Assembly (NCBI RefSeq): GCF_041320665.1
Contig: NZ_CP166730.1
Coordinates: forward strand, 2,108,001-2,172,000
Source of the DNA: Comamonas sp. GB3 AK4-5
GTDB taxonomy: Bacteria > Pseudomonadota > Gammaproteobacteria > Burkholderiales > Burkholderiaceae_C
DNA length: 64,000 bases
Direction of reading: 5' to 3'
Under the pieces are notes generated by a model. That model was not told the DNA's origin and searched no databases. It saw only the letters and a program-made list of their open reading frames with translations. Positions 33,409 through 41,242 of this stretch are shown piece after piece. The position numbers were made by a program, and so were the translations under genes. How positions within the stretch are numbered: position 1 is the stretch's first letter; every line of letters starts with the position of its first letter.

Positions 33409-33422
33409 TAATATCGTGGCTT

Positions 33423-33698
33423 ATGAAGCTACGTGACTACCTTTCGAGCCCAGGTGCGAAGACTGCTGAGCAGCTTCGTGTGGACATTGGGGCGCGTAGC
33501 GCATCCCAGATACATCAATGGGCCAGCCGGTGGAAAGGGCGTCAGCCAAGCGCGGCCTATGCAATGCAGTTGGAGATCGCCACGGGTGGTCTTGTTCAGC
33601 GGCAGGAGTTGCGTGACGACTGGAAATTGATCTGGCCTGGCTTGCCAGAGCCCGCCGCTGAGGCTCAGTGCTCCCTGGAAGAGGTGAGCCATGGCTGA
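33423..33698 (+). CDS. Cro/YdaS-like DNA-binding protein
   Basis: The 91-aa protein (MKLRDYLSSPGAKTAEQL, then ARSASQIHQWASRW and PSAAYAMQLEIATGG) has the YdaS-like Cro helix-turn-helix organisation: a short N-terminal helix, the recognition helix around SQIHQWASR and the family's R-PS-A-A-EIATGG end. It diverges from the repressor across the operators, so it is the likely Cro of this prophage. ATG 33423 fits the family start better than an upstream ATG at 33402. Confidence 0.78.
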   Translation: MKLRDYLSSPGAKTAEQLRVDIGARSASQIHQWASRWKGRQPSAAYAMQLEIATGGLVQRQELRDDWKLIWPGLPEPAAEAQCSLEEVSHG

Positions 33699-34179
33699 GC
33701 AGCACACAGTACGCGTGATGCTGTGCTCAAAGGGTGCAGTGGTCGATGTGACCCGGGTGGACGGGCAAGGCCGGGTCTGCTCTGTTATTTGGCAGAGGCC
33801 AGTAGCTGCAGAAGAGGGCCCTTTCTCGTTCATCAATGAGAGTGCAGCTGGTTCTGCTGGGCCTGGAGAGTTGGCGGTGCGCTTTGAAGACGTTGCTGCT
33901 GATCGACGAGCCCGTGAGCTTTTCTTTCGCAGAATGGTCGCTACAGCTTTCCCGCCGCGCTGTCCCGAAAAATCGCCTTCTGGTGCATCTGTGTCAGCAG
34001 GTCCTGAGTGCTCTCGATTGAGCTGCGGTACGCATCCAGCATCGCCTCGCTGCCCGGTGTACTCAATAAGAGGCCTCCGACTTCGGGGCCGTTTTTCTCG
34101 AACTCTTGCCGGATTGCTTTCAGTGTTTGCGCTGGGAGTATGCGCAGGACTGCTTCTATCAGGACGTTGGTTGCAATGA
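33691..34179 (+). CDS. Uncertain prophage ORF after the Cro-like gene
   Basis: An ORF of 162 codons starts inside the end of the Cro-like gene. Its first half (MAEQHTVRVMLCSKGAVVDVTRV onward) reads like protein; its second half overlaps the leftward gene at 33941-34219 and looks less so. Another frame, 33836-34021, is also open. Possibly a gene of about 90 codons has been shifted here. Treat as tentative. Confidence 0.35.
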   Translation: MAEQHTVRVMLCSKGAVVDVTRVDGQGRVCSVIWQRPVAAEEGPFSFINESAAGSAGPGELAVRFEDVAADRRARELFFRRMVATAFPPRCPEKSPSGASVSAGPECSRLSCGTHPASPRCPVYSIRGLRLRGRFSRTLAGLLSVFALGVCAGLLLSGRWLQ

Positions 34180-34219
34180 GTTGGCCCTGCAATCGATCCG
34201 GTGACGCTTTCTCGTTCAT
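33941..34219 (-). CDS. Hypothetical prophage protein
   Basis: The 92-aa helical protein (MNEKASPDRLQGQLIATNVLIEAV onward, with FEKNGPEVGGLLLSTPGSEAML) has GGGAGG placed well before its ATG at 34219. It is on the opposite strand from the early genes around it. I recognise no family; the ribosome-binding site and amino-acid content support expression. Confidence 0.6.
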   Translation of the reverse strand: MNEKASPDRLQGQLIATNVLIEAVLRILPAQTLKAIRQEFEKNGPEVGGLLLSTPGSEAMLDAYRSSIESTQDLLTQMHQKAIFRDSAAGKL

Positions 34220-34492
34220 GTTCGCCCTCCCTGTGGCTGTTGGTTGTGTAAGCGACGCCATCGTAGCTCAGGGTGTGGCGGGCGCCTTTCCCTATCCCCA
34301 TCACCACCCCATCGGCCACGTCGCCGGGGGTCTTGTCTCCACCCTCTATTTCCAAGGTGCTGCCGTTAGCCATTTCGTGCAGCTTGCGTGGTTGGTGGTG
34401 ATGGGTTTTTTCTTTGCTGTGCATGCCTGCAGTGTCAGCCGCGCTGGCCTGGGGCACCAGCCTGATCAATTTCAATTTCAAGGGGGCCGCCC

Positions 34493-35011
34493 ATGACCTG
34501 CCATCTCTCACCGATTGATTGGCGTGACGTTCTTTACAACACCGTGCGCAATGCGCCGGGCGGTGTTGTTGCCGCCGCCGCTTTCCTGACTCAACGCCGT
34601 GGTCGATCCATGCACCCCGAGACTTTGCGTTCCCGCCTGCGTGGCGTGGATGGCGAGTGGGTGAACCTGGAAATCCTGGAGCTGCTGACCGAGTGGATGC
34701 TGGAGGTGCGCGAGCCCTCCGCCCGCCAGTGGCTCCATACCCTGAACAACGCCCACGGTCTGGTCGTTGTGGAGCTGCCCCCGCCGCCAGCTGGTGGCTG
34801 GGCCTGCGAGGCAACGGCCATTCGTGACAAGGCTATGCAGACGCACGTGGAGGGCGGTGTGCTGACGGCTTTGGTGATGAAGATTACCGCTGACTACAAG
34901 GTATCGCCTGCCGAGGCGCAGGAGGTCAAAGCTCAGGCTATGACGGAAATCACGCTGCTGTGCCGTCTGATCCGAAACGTAGATCGTGCTGCTGGCTTGG
35001 AGGTGCAGTAA
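34493..35011 (+). CDS. Phage regulatory protein, CII-like
   Basis: The 172-aa protein starts SPIDWRDVLYNTVRNAPGGVVAAAAFL and contains MHPETLRSRLRGVDG, a helix-turn-helix arrangement like CII-type regulators of betaproteobacterial phages, followed by LEILELLTEWM. It lies third in the rightward early operon, with AAGGGGG before the ATG. Its stop overlaps the next start (TAATG). Family assignment is by pattern only. Confidence 0.6.
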   Translation: MTCHLSPIDWRDVLYNTVRNAPGGVVAAAAFLTQRRGRSMHPETLRSRLRGVDGEWVNLEILELLTEWMLEVREPSARQWLHTLNNAHGLVVVELPPPPAGGWACEATAIRDKAMQTHVEGGVLTALVMKITADYKVSPAEAQEVKAQAMTEITLLCRLIRNVDRAAGLEVQ

Positions 35012-35310
35012 TGCGGCCGGCAGGTGACGTGAGCAAGGCGCTGCTGCTGGCAGTGCAGCAACTGGCCACGGCTGAGCGTGCGCCCATCCTGAAAGAGCTG
35101 GCCGCGCACGCCAATTTGCCCGAGGGCTTGGTGATGCAGACCCTGAAGAACATGAAGCGCTACGGCCGCGTGTGCATTGCACGCAAGCGCCGTGTGCCCT
35201 GGTGCACCCGCCCGGTTGCTGAATTCGGATTGCCCGTGGTGGGGCAGGCCGCAGCAAATGACGCGATGGGTGATGTTGGTTTTGCGGCTTTGGCCCGCGC
35301 TTGGGGATAG
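35011..35310 (+). CDS. Small winged-helix-like prophage protein
   Basis: The 99-aa protein (LLLAVQQLATAERAPILKELAAHANLPEGLVMQTLKNM) resembles a winged helix that reads DNA, with the usual helix-turn-helix then the beta wing (YGRVCIARKRRVPWCTRP). It is coupled to the gene before it and precedes the replication gene, so a role in replication control is possible. Confidence 0.55.
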   Translation: MRPAGDVSKALLLAVQQLATAERAPILKELAAHANLPEGLVMQTLKNMKRYGRVCIARKRRVPWCTRPVAEFGLPVVGQAAANDAMGDVGFAALARAWG

Positions 35311-35391
35311 TAGATGGGTATTCGACACGCTGCCGGTGTTGCGGACGCTGGCGTGGCAATGGTCTTTAACGTGCGCGCAGGGGGGGGCTGT

Positions 35392-36708
35392 ATGACCCAG
35401 CACCGGGAAGAACTGCCGCCGATTCAATACAAAGCACTGGCCGATGCGTTGCTGCCCATGGCGGACAGGCTGGTGCCAGAGTGGCTGTCTGGCGGGCGGC
35501 GCGAGGGGCATGAGTGGAAGTGCGGCAGCCTGGCCGGGGAAGCTGGAAGTAGCTGCAGCGTGAATCTGACCACGGGTGCCTGGTCAGACTTTGCTGGTGA
35601 TGCTGATGATTCGGGCCGGGACCTGTTGAGCCTTTACGCCAAGATCCATGACCTGCCCATGGCCAAGGCTGCGGTGCAGCTGGCGCGTGAGCATGGGCTT
35701 GAGGGTGTGGCTGGCTTGGTGAAGACGGCTGCCGGCAAGCCGGTGCAGCCGCTGGCAAACCCTCGGCAAGCACCTGCACCCAAGGCTCAGGTGAAAGAGG
35801 CGTGGTCTACCTTGCGACCAGTGCCCAGCTTTGCGCCACCGCCTACGTTCAGTCACTTTTCTCGTCTGCCTGTGGATTTGATGCACAGGGCTGAGTACCG
35901 CTTGGGTGCGGATCTGAGTGGGTACGTGGTGCGGTTCCGCTGCAGCGATGGCAGCAAAGACACGCTGCCCTATACGTTTTGCAAGAGCGACAGCGACGGT
36001 GCGGCCAAGTGGCATTGGAAGACGTGGGATGAGCCGCGCCCGCTTTTCTTGCCTGGGTTTGCCTTGCCCAATGGCCGCACCGTGGTGGTGGTGGAAGGTG
36101 AGGTCAAAGCCGAGGTGCTGCAGCAGCTGTTGGATGACTACGCCCCCGGTATCTACTGTGTAGTGAGCTGGCCGGGGGGCAGCCCGGCATGGAAGAAGGC
36201 GGATTGGGCCTGGCTGGCCGGTTGCACTGTGATCTTGTGGCCAGACTGTGATGCGCTACGGGAGCGGCTTACCAAGGCTGAGCGGGAGCAGGTGGCAGAT
36301 GATGAAGCGGCCAAGGCTGCACTGCAACTGACCAAGCCGATATTGCCCGAGGAAAAGCAGCCCAGCATGAAGGCGATGCAAGGTGTTGGTGCCTTGCTGC
36401 GTGATACGCACGGCGCCACCGTAAGCCTGTTGCCTATTCCGAAGCCGGGCGAGAAGGAAAGCGGCTGGGACTGCAAGGACGCGATCCAGGTTGAAGGCTG
36501 GACAGGTGAACAGGTGCTTGCCTTCTTCGGCCAGGCGCAGCCGCTGCCTGCAGCCGGCGCAGCAGAGCCTGCGGCCGAAGCCGCTGCCCCTGAAAAAAAT
36601 CGCGATCCCCCGTTGGCACGAAGGGGCAGGAACCTGGCGATGGCGACGCTGACGATGGCGCAGGCGACGACGACACGCCGGCGCCCAAGGGCACGCCCTG
36701 GTGGCTGA
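35392..36708 (+). CDS. Phage primase-like protein, TOPRIM half of a primase/VapE helicase
   Basis: The product of about 438 aa has an N-terminal zinc-free primase region (WKCGSLAGEAGSSCSVNLTTGAWSDFA), the repeat DLLSLYAKIHDLPMAKAAVQLA, and a TOPRIM-like core (VVVVEGEVKAEVLQQLL and VILWPDCDA). It would make primers for phage replication. The frame runs out at 36708 just as a VapE domain begins in the -1 frame. They meet at seven A (36593-36599). A -1 slip or one more A gives a single primase-helicase. ATG 35392 follows a G-rich ribosome-binding site; 35314 is an alternative. Confidence 0.72.
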   Translation: MTQHREELPPIQYKALADALLPMADRLVPEWLSGGRREGHEWKCGSLAGEAGSSCSVNLTTGAWSDFAGDADDSGRDLLSLYAKIHDLPMAKAAVQLAREHGLEGVAGLVKTAAGKPVQPLANPRQAPAPKAQVKEAWSTLRPVPSFAPPPTFSHFSRLPVDLMHRAEYRLGADLSGYVVRFRCSDGSKDTLPYTFCKSDSDGAAKWHWKTWDEPRPLFLPGFALPNGRTVVVVEGEVKAEVLQQLLDDYAPGIYCVVSWPGGSPAWKKADWAWLAGCTVILWPDCDALRERLTKAEREQVADDEAAKAALQLTKPILPEEKQPSMKAMQGVGALLRDTHGATVSLLPIPKPGEKESGWDCKDAIQVEGWTGEQVLAFFGQAQPLPAAGAAEPAAEAAAPEKNRDPPLARRGRNLAMATLTMAQATTTRRRPRARPGG

Positions 36709-37402
36709 AGCCGTACTGGGACCGCCGAAAGGCGCGCTGGAATATTAGCCGCAAGACGGTGATTGCGGCCCTGGAGAACGACGACGATCTGCGCGGGGTG
36801 GTTGCCTTCAATGAGCTGACGAACAGCGTGCAGTGCCGTAAGGCATGGCCCTGGCCGCATGCGCGACCAGGCGAGATCAAAAATTCTGACGGTTTGCTGT
36901 TGGGGAAGTACCTGACCGACACCTACAGCCTGCCCAGCGTGAGCCGGGCATCGCTGGAGGAAGGGGTGTTGACGGTGGCGCATACAGAGCGCTTTCACCC
37001 AATCCGCGAGTGGCTGATTGATTTGAAGTGGGATGGTGAGAGCCGGATTGATAAGTGGCTGGTTCACGCCCTGGGTGAGTCGCCCAAGACCTTGAACCCG
37101 GCCCTGTTTGAGTACCTGCAGCTGGTGGGTCGGTATTGGCTGCTGGGCATGGTGCACCGTGTGATGGACCCGGGCTGCAAGTTTGACTATTGCCCGGTGC
37201 TGGAGGGCTTGGGCGGTTTGCGCAAGTCCACCTTGGTGGAGGTGCTGTGCGGCAAGGACTATTTCAGCGACACGCCTTTTGACATGAGCCGGGGTAAGGA
37301 AGCCCAGGAGCAGGTGCAGGGGATCTGGCTGTATGAGATTGCCGAGCTGAGCGCCATGAGCAAGGCTGACGTGAACGCGGTGAAGGCGTTTATCAGCTCT
37401 AA
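36600..37402 (+). pseudogene. VapE-type helicase, N-terminal part, interrupted by IS
   Basis: The frame, open from the A run at 36593-36599, encodes the virulence-associated E domain: PWWLKPYWDRRKARWNIS, FNELTNSVQCRKAWPW and the P-loop-like EGLGGLRKSTLVEVL. The protein sequence stops making sense at 37402, where an IS begins. The rest lies at 38245-38956. VapE proteins are superfamily 3-like helicases that load on phage origins. Confidence 0.82.
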
Positions 37403-38244
37403 GAGCGTGTTCAAAGTCTCCTGAGCAAGAGCCCCAAGAACGCCAGATGGACGAACTGCAAGCTGGTGTTGAGCCAACGCTCGCAGTTTTTCCATAACCT
37501 TCTGTTCTTCTCCAGCCAGGCGAAGCTGCGCTCCACTACCCAGCGCTTGGGCATGACCTTAAAGCTGTGCATCTCGCTCCTCTTGGCGATTTGCACCGTC
37601 ACGTGCTCGCCCAGAATCTCTTGTACGCCCTGCGCAAAGGGCTGGCCCACGTAGCCGCTGTCGCACAGCACGCCTTGCACTCGCCCCAACGTCCGCTTAC
37701 AGCGCTGCAGGGCCTGCAGGGCACCTTTGCGGTCCGTTACCTCGGCCGTGGTCACCGCAATGGCATGTGGCAGCCCCTGCGTGTCCACCGCAATGTGGCG
37801 CTTGATCCCACAGACCTTCTTGCCCGCGTCATAGCCCTTCAGCCCCGCCGTGTCCGTGTTCTTCACGCTCTGCGCGTCCACAATCAAGAACGCGCTGCAT
37901 GCGTTGCGCCCCAGTTTCTCGCGGGCCGCGCCAACCTGATTTTTTTAAAGCCTGCTCCAGCAGGCTGCCTTCCTCGCGGGGCTCGCTCCAGATCGCCCAG
38001 TACGAATGCACCGTGCGCCACTTGGGAAAGTCGCTGGGCAGCGCTCGCCACTGGCAGCCCGTGCGCAGCAGATACAGCACGGCGCAGAACACCTCGTAAA
38101 GCTCCACCTTGCGTGGGGCCGTCCTTTTGCGCGCACTCTCCAGCATTGGCCGGATCACTTCGAACTGCTCGCGCTTGATATCGCTGGGGTAGCCTTTTCT
38201 CATCCTGCGAGCTTCTCACATCTGGCGAGACTTTGAACACGTTC
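37403..38244 (-). mobile_element. IS5-family insertion sequence, copy 2 of the 842-bp element
   Basis: It differs from copy 1 by two adjacent bases in the transposase gene (REEGSL here, REGGSL in copy 1) and has the same ends. TAA is duplicated (37400-37402 and 38245-38247). Removing the IS and one TAA restores the VapE frame across the junction (ISSKVDKY). Confidence 0.95.
37411..38203 (-). CDS. IS5-family transposase in two frames (842-bp element, copy 2)
   Basis: First frame 38203-37829, second frame 37944-37411, joined at seven A (seven T on the plus strand, 37940-37946). Motifs are as in copy 1, including the DDE residues in IVDAQSVKNTD and CDSGYVG. Only one residue differs from copy 1, so both copies moved recently. 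Confidence 0.88.
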
Positions 38245-38956
38245 TAAGGTGGACAAGTACCGCCCGGCATATGGCACCACGGTGGAGAGCTACCCGCGCC
38301 AGTGCGTGCTGGTGGGGACTACCAATGATGACCAGTACCTGCGCGACCGCACGGGTAACCGCCGGTTTTGGCCTATTCATGTGCGCCACCAGATCAACAC
38401 GGAGTGGGTGGCGAAGTACCGCGCCCAACTGCTGGCCGAGGCGTTTGCCCTGTACCAGCAGAGCGTGGCTTATACGCCCAGCCAGGACCAGGAAGCCCGG
38501 TTATTCAAACCCATGCAGGACAGCCGTTTGATTGAAACGGCGGTGGAGAGCAGCTTGATGGAGCTGTTGACCCGGGATGCGCATGGAGCGCAAGCGGTGT
38601 CTTCTGGCTTGCATGTGGACTCCGCTTTTGTGCGCCTGGACCAGGTGGTGCTGGCCCTGGGGTCGGACATCGCCAAGTCTTCGGCCGCGCTGGAAAACCA
38701 GATCCGGGGCTGGCTGAAGCAGCAGGGCTGGGAGCACGGGAAAAAGCAGGTGAACGGCAAACGGTCCAGCGGGTATTTCCGCCCGGCTGTATGGCCGCCT
38801 GTAGGTGTTGTGGTGGGCCTGGACCAGATCGAGCGGGATGGTGGCGCGGAAGCGCCCCCATCCCCTGCCGAGCCGGCGCAAGCCGAGCCATCGGTGCCGC
38901 TGACTGCTGCAGAGCAGTTCATTCAAGACCGCGATGCGGATACCGCGCCTTTTTGA
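38245..38956 (+). pseudogene. VapE-type helicase, C-terminal part
   Basis: After the IS the frame resumes with KVDKYRPAYGTTVESYPRQCVLVGTTNDDQYL and RRFWPIHV, the arginine-finger/sensor region of VapE. A DNA-binding-like tail follows (VRLDQVVLALGSDIAK). It ends with an acidic tail. The two halves together with the TOPRIM part would be about 870 residues. Confidence 0.85.
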
Positions 38957-39350
38957 CGCATGAAGCACGCCTGTCTTTTTCTTCAACCTTTGGCGGCGCC
39001 TGAAACGCGCTGCACTGCCCACACAGGGGGAGGCGTGATTCGCGCCTGTGTGGTGGCCAGGGCGATGGTGCGCCCGGTCTGCGGTGCAGTGGCGGGGATG
39101 GGGTTGTCTGCGCCTATGACGTGAAAGTGTCCAAGTGTCCGCGGTGTCCTGTGTTTTGCAGGGACTGTGTGGGTAATGCCAACCACTGGTTTTCAGTGGT
39201 TGAGGCCGCTGCATTGCCCAAGCGACACGTGAACCTGTCCACATGGGGGCGGTGCGGGTGTGGGCAGGCGGGTGCAGGCGGCGGGCACAGATGCGCGTGC
39301 GCGGACCCACGGGCGGCTTCCCGCAATCTCTATAGAAAAGGGTGGACAGT
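38957..39350. other. GC-rich spacer after the replication gene
   Basis: I see no supported gene. Only very short open frames occur, for example 39037-39123 on the plus strand. AAAAGGG near 39338 serves as ribosome-binding site for the following gene. Confidence 0.4.
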
Positions 39351-39671
39351 ATGGACAGTAGGACAGTTCAAAAGCAGCAAGGGGCGGCAGTGAATGAGGG
39401 CGAGGTGCTGCAGATGATTAAAACGGCTATGCCCCAGACATACCAAAGCATCCAGAACAAGGCGGCGCAGTTTGGCAATGATGTGTACCGGCTGGTGAGG
39501 CAGGGGATTCGCGGGCAGGCCAACTGCTTTTGGGCGGTGGAAGGGGGCCGCGTGGTGGGAACGCCGTTTGCATCGACCCACCCGGTGGCTGCGGTGGTGG
39601 CGCAAGGGCTGGTGCAGTTCGGCTGTGCACACGTGTGCATTGTTGCCGAGCCTGCCAAGGCGGAGGGCTGA
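39351..39671 (+). CDS. Hypothetical prophage protein
   Basis: The 106-aa protein (MDSRTVQKQQGAAVNEGEVLQMI onward) has a helical N-terminus and a beta-rich end (NCFWAVEGGRVVGTPFAST). The segment coding for CAHVCIV is the palindrome TGTGCACACGTGTGCA. It precedes the antiterminator-like gene by three bases. No family recognised. Confidence 0.6.
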   Translation: MDSRTVQKQQGAAVNEGEVLQMIKTAMPQTYQSIQNKAAQFGNDVYRLVRQGIRGQANCFWAVEGGRVVGTPFASTHPVAAVVAQGLVQFGCAHVCIVAEPAKAEG

Positions 39672-39674
39672 CGC

Positions 39675-40103
39675 ATGGCGCGACTGCCACACATCAAGCA
39701 GCGGCTGGAGAACTGGGCCATGTGGCGTGCCCGCCGGGAGAGCCACGGGCTGGGCTTTGCCTCCCGGAACATGCTGGCGAACTGGATGGCAAGCGCCGGA
39801 GAGGTGAGCCGATACAGCAGGGATGTGACCATCCCGGTGCTGCACCTGGAGGCGGAAGAAACGGATGAGGCGGTGGAGGCGATGCGGCTGGGCTACGGAC
39901 ATTTGCACGTGACCCTGATGTGCGTTTACGTCAAGGACCTGGGGGCGGCGGGCACAGCACGGCACATGCGCCGGCAGCCCAGTACTGTGTATGGTCAGCT
40001 TGACCAGGCAGACCGCTGGATTGATGCCTACCTGCAGGCGAAGCGGGACGCCAAGGATGCGCTGCTGCAGCGCGCATCGGCCCGTCTAGGGGGCGCGCCA
40101 TAG
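39675..40103 (+). CDS. Phage antitermination Q-like protein
   Basis: The 142-aa protein starts IKQRLENWAMWRARRESHG, like the Q antiterminator family (an N-terminal WGxW-type helix), and ends with a helix-turn-helix (RHMRRQPSTVYGQLDQADRWI). Q proteins let RNA polymerase pass terminators into late genes. A terminator lies 90 bases downstream at 40193, just before HNH and terminase genes, which fits the role. Confidence 0.6.
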   Translation: MARLPHIKQRLENWAMWRARRESHGLGFASRNMLANWMASAGEVSRYSRDVTIPVLHLEAEETDEAVEAMRLGYGHLHVTLMCVYVKDLGAAGTARHMRRQPSTVYGQLDQADRWIDAYLQAKRDAKDALLQRASARLGGAP

Positions 40104-40192
40104 CTGCCGGGGAGTTTTACACCTTGGAGACTTCCGCTACATTTCAGGCAACTTGCTGTTGGTGTCCGCAACCACCGCAGCAGGCCAGAAAT

Positions 40193-40230
40193 CCCGCACG
40201 GTGTCACCAGCTGTGCGGGGTTTTGTTTTT
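40193..40230 (+). terminator. Terminator ahead of the packaging genes
   Basis: CCCGCAC and GTGCGGG pair across 13 bases, followed by GTTTTGTTTTT. Read-through by a Q-like protein would be needed for late expression. Confidence 0.75.
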
Positions 40231-40251
40231 GAATTCTTGAAAGGACACGCT

Positions 40252-40626
40252 GTGCCATCTGCTGCCCCGCGCCCATGTTCGCATCCCGGCTGCGGCGTGC
40301 TGGTTAGAGACGGCACGGGCCGGTGTCCAAAGCATCCGAAGCAGTCCTGGGTCAAGAAGCCCACGGCGGCGAAGCGCATCACAGGCCGCAAGCTGCAGCA
40401 GTTGCGCAAGGAATTGTTTGATCGTGAGCCGCTGTGCAGGCCTTGCTGCATGGCTGGCTTGGTGGTGCTGGCGACTATGCGCGACCACATCGTGCCGCTG
40501 GAAGAGGACGGCCAGGATGTGGAGTCGAACGTGCAGCCCATCTGCGAGCCATGCCACGACGTGAAGTCGAAGGCCGAGCGTGCACGCGGGGTGCAGCGGG
40601 CCTGGGGCGCCTACCGGGATAGATGA
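40252..40626 (+). CDS. HNH endonuclease of the prophage packaging module
   Basis: The 124-aa protein has a zinc-binding CxxC pair (PCSHPGCG, CRPCC) and the HNH core MRDHIVPLEEDGQD...SNVQPICEPCHDVKS. HNH nucleases next to terminase cooperate with TerL in cos-type packaging of HK97-like phages. GTG 40252 has AAGGA eight bases upstream; an earlier frame start would cross the terminator. Confidence 0.85.
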   Translation: MPSAAPRPCSHPGCGVLVRDGTGRCPKHPKQSWVKKPTAAKRITGRKLQQLRKELFDREPLCRPCCMAGLVVLATMRDHIVPLEEDGQDVESNVQPICEPCHDVKSKAERARGVQRAWGAYRDR

Positions 40627-40747
40627 GATTTATTCTCATCAAAAGGGGAGGGGGGTGTCAAAAGTTTTGACCGAGCCCTTCGGAAACCGAGCGCCCAGAC
40701 GAACTTTTATGGAAAACAAAAACTACCCCCTGGGGGTTTAACCAAGG

Positions 40748-41242
40748 ATGACCATGACTAGCAAGACCACGGCGTTTGCGGTCCTGCCGCCAGCCGTGGG
40801 TGCTGGCCAGGTAACGGGCTTCAAAACAGAAATCGATTCTCCGGCTGCGCCCCAGCAGCTGCAGTTCACGGTGGATGAGCAGGAACTGTACGACTACATC
40901 TGCGACTCGCTGCGCAAAGCTGGCATTGAGCACATGACTGCCGGAATCCCCATCGCCGTGATCGTGCGCACTTTCGCAGACTGGCTTAAGGCGGTGGCGA
41001 AGTGCGAGAAGGAAGGCCGCACCCAAACGTCAAAGACGGGGTGGGTCACGGAAATGCCCTGGGCCAAGGATGAGGTCCGCCTCAAGATGGAGCTTGGCCA
41101 ATGGCTACCCAAAGCATGTTTGACCATTCCGTCCCTGGCGCGAGTGCGCAAGGACACGGGGGCGCAGGGCGGACAGGACGACCTGTTCGGCGCACTCGTC
41201 GCGCACGGTACCGCCTCACCCGGAAACAGACCGACGCACTGA
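40748..41242 (+). CDS. Terminase small subunit (P27 family)
   Basis: The 164-aa protein carries the P27-type features: FTVDEQELYDYICDSLRKAGI, then VIVRTFADWLKAVAKCEKEG, and the C-terminal WLPKACLTIPSLARVRK. It recognises phage DNA ends and regulates TerL. It overlaps the large-subunit ORF by about 140 bases if TerL starts at 41101. Confidence 0.85.
   Translation: MTMTSKTTAFAVLPPAVGAGQVTGFKTEIDSPAAPQQLQFTVDEQELYDYICDSLRKAGIEHMTAGIPIAVIVRTFADWLKAVAKCEKEGRTQTSKTGWVTEMPWAKDEVRLKMELGQWLPKACLTIPSLARVRKDTGAQGGQDDLFGALVAHGTASPGNRPTH

Noticed and set aside
33429..34814. 461-codon minus-strand open frame across the early prophage region
   Set aside because: It overlaps the Cro-like gene, the CII-like gene and others. 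One stretch (about 34245-34373) looks protein-like, but no stop bounds it sensibly.
1228..38244. Composite transposon bounded by the two 842-bp IS copies
   Set aside because: Each copy has its own target duplication (TTA and TAA) and one interrupts a phage gene cleanly, so they moved independently.
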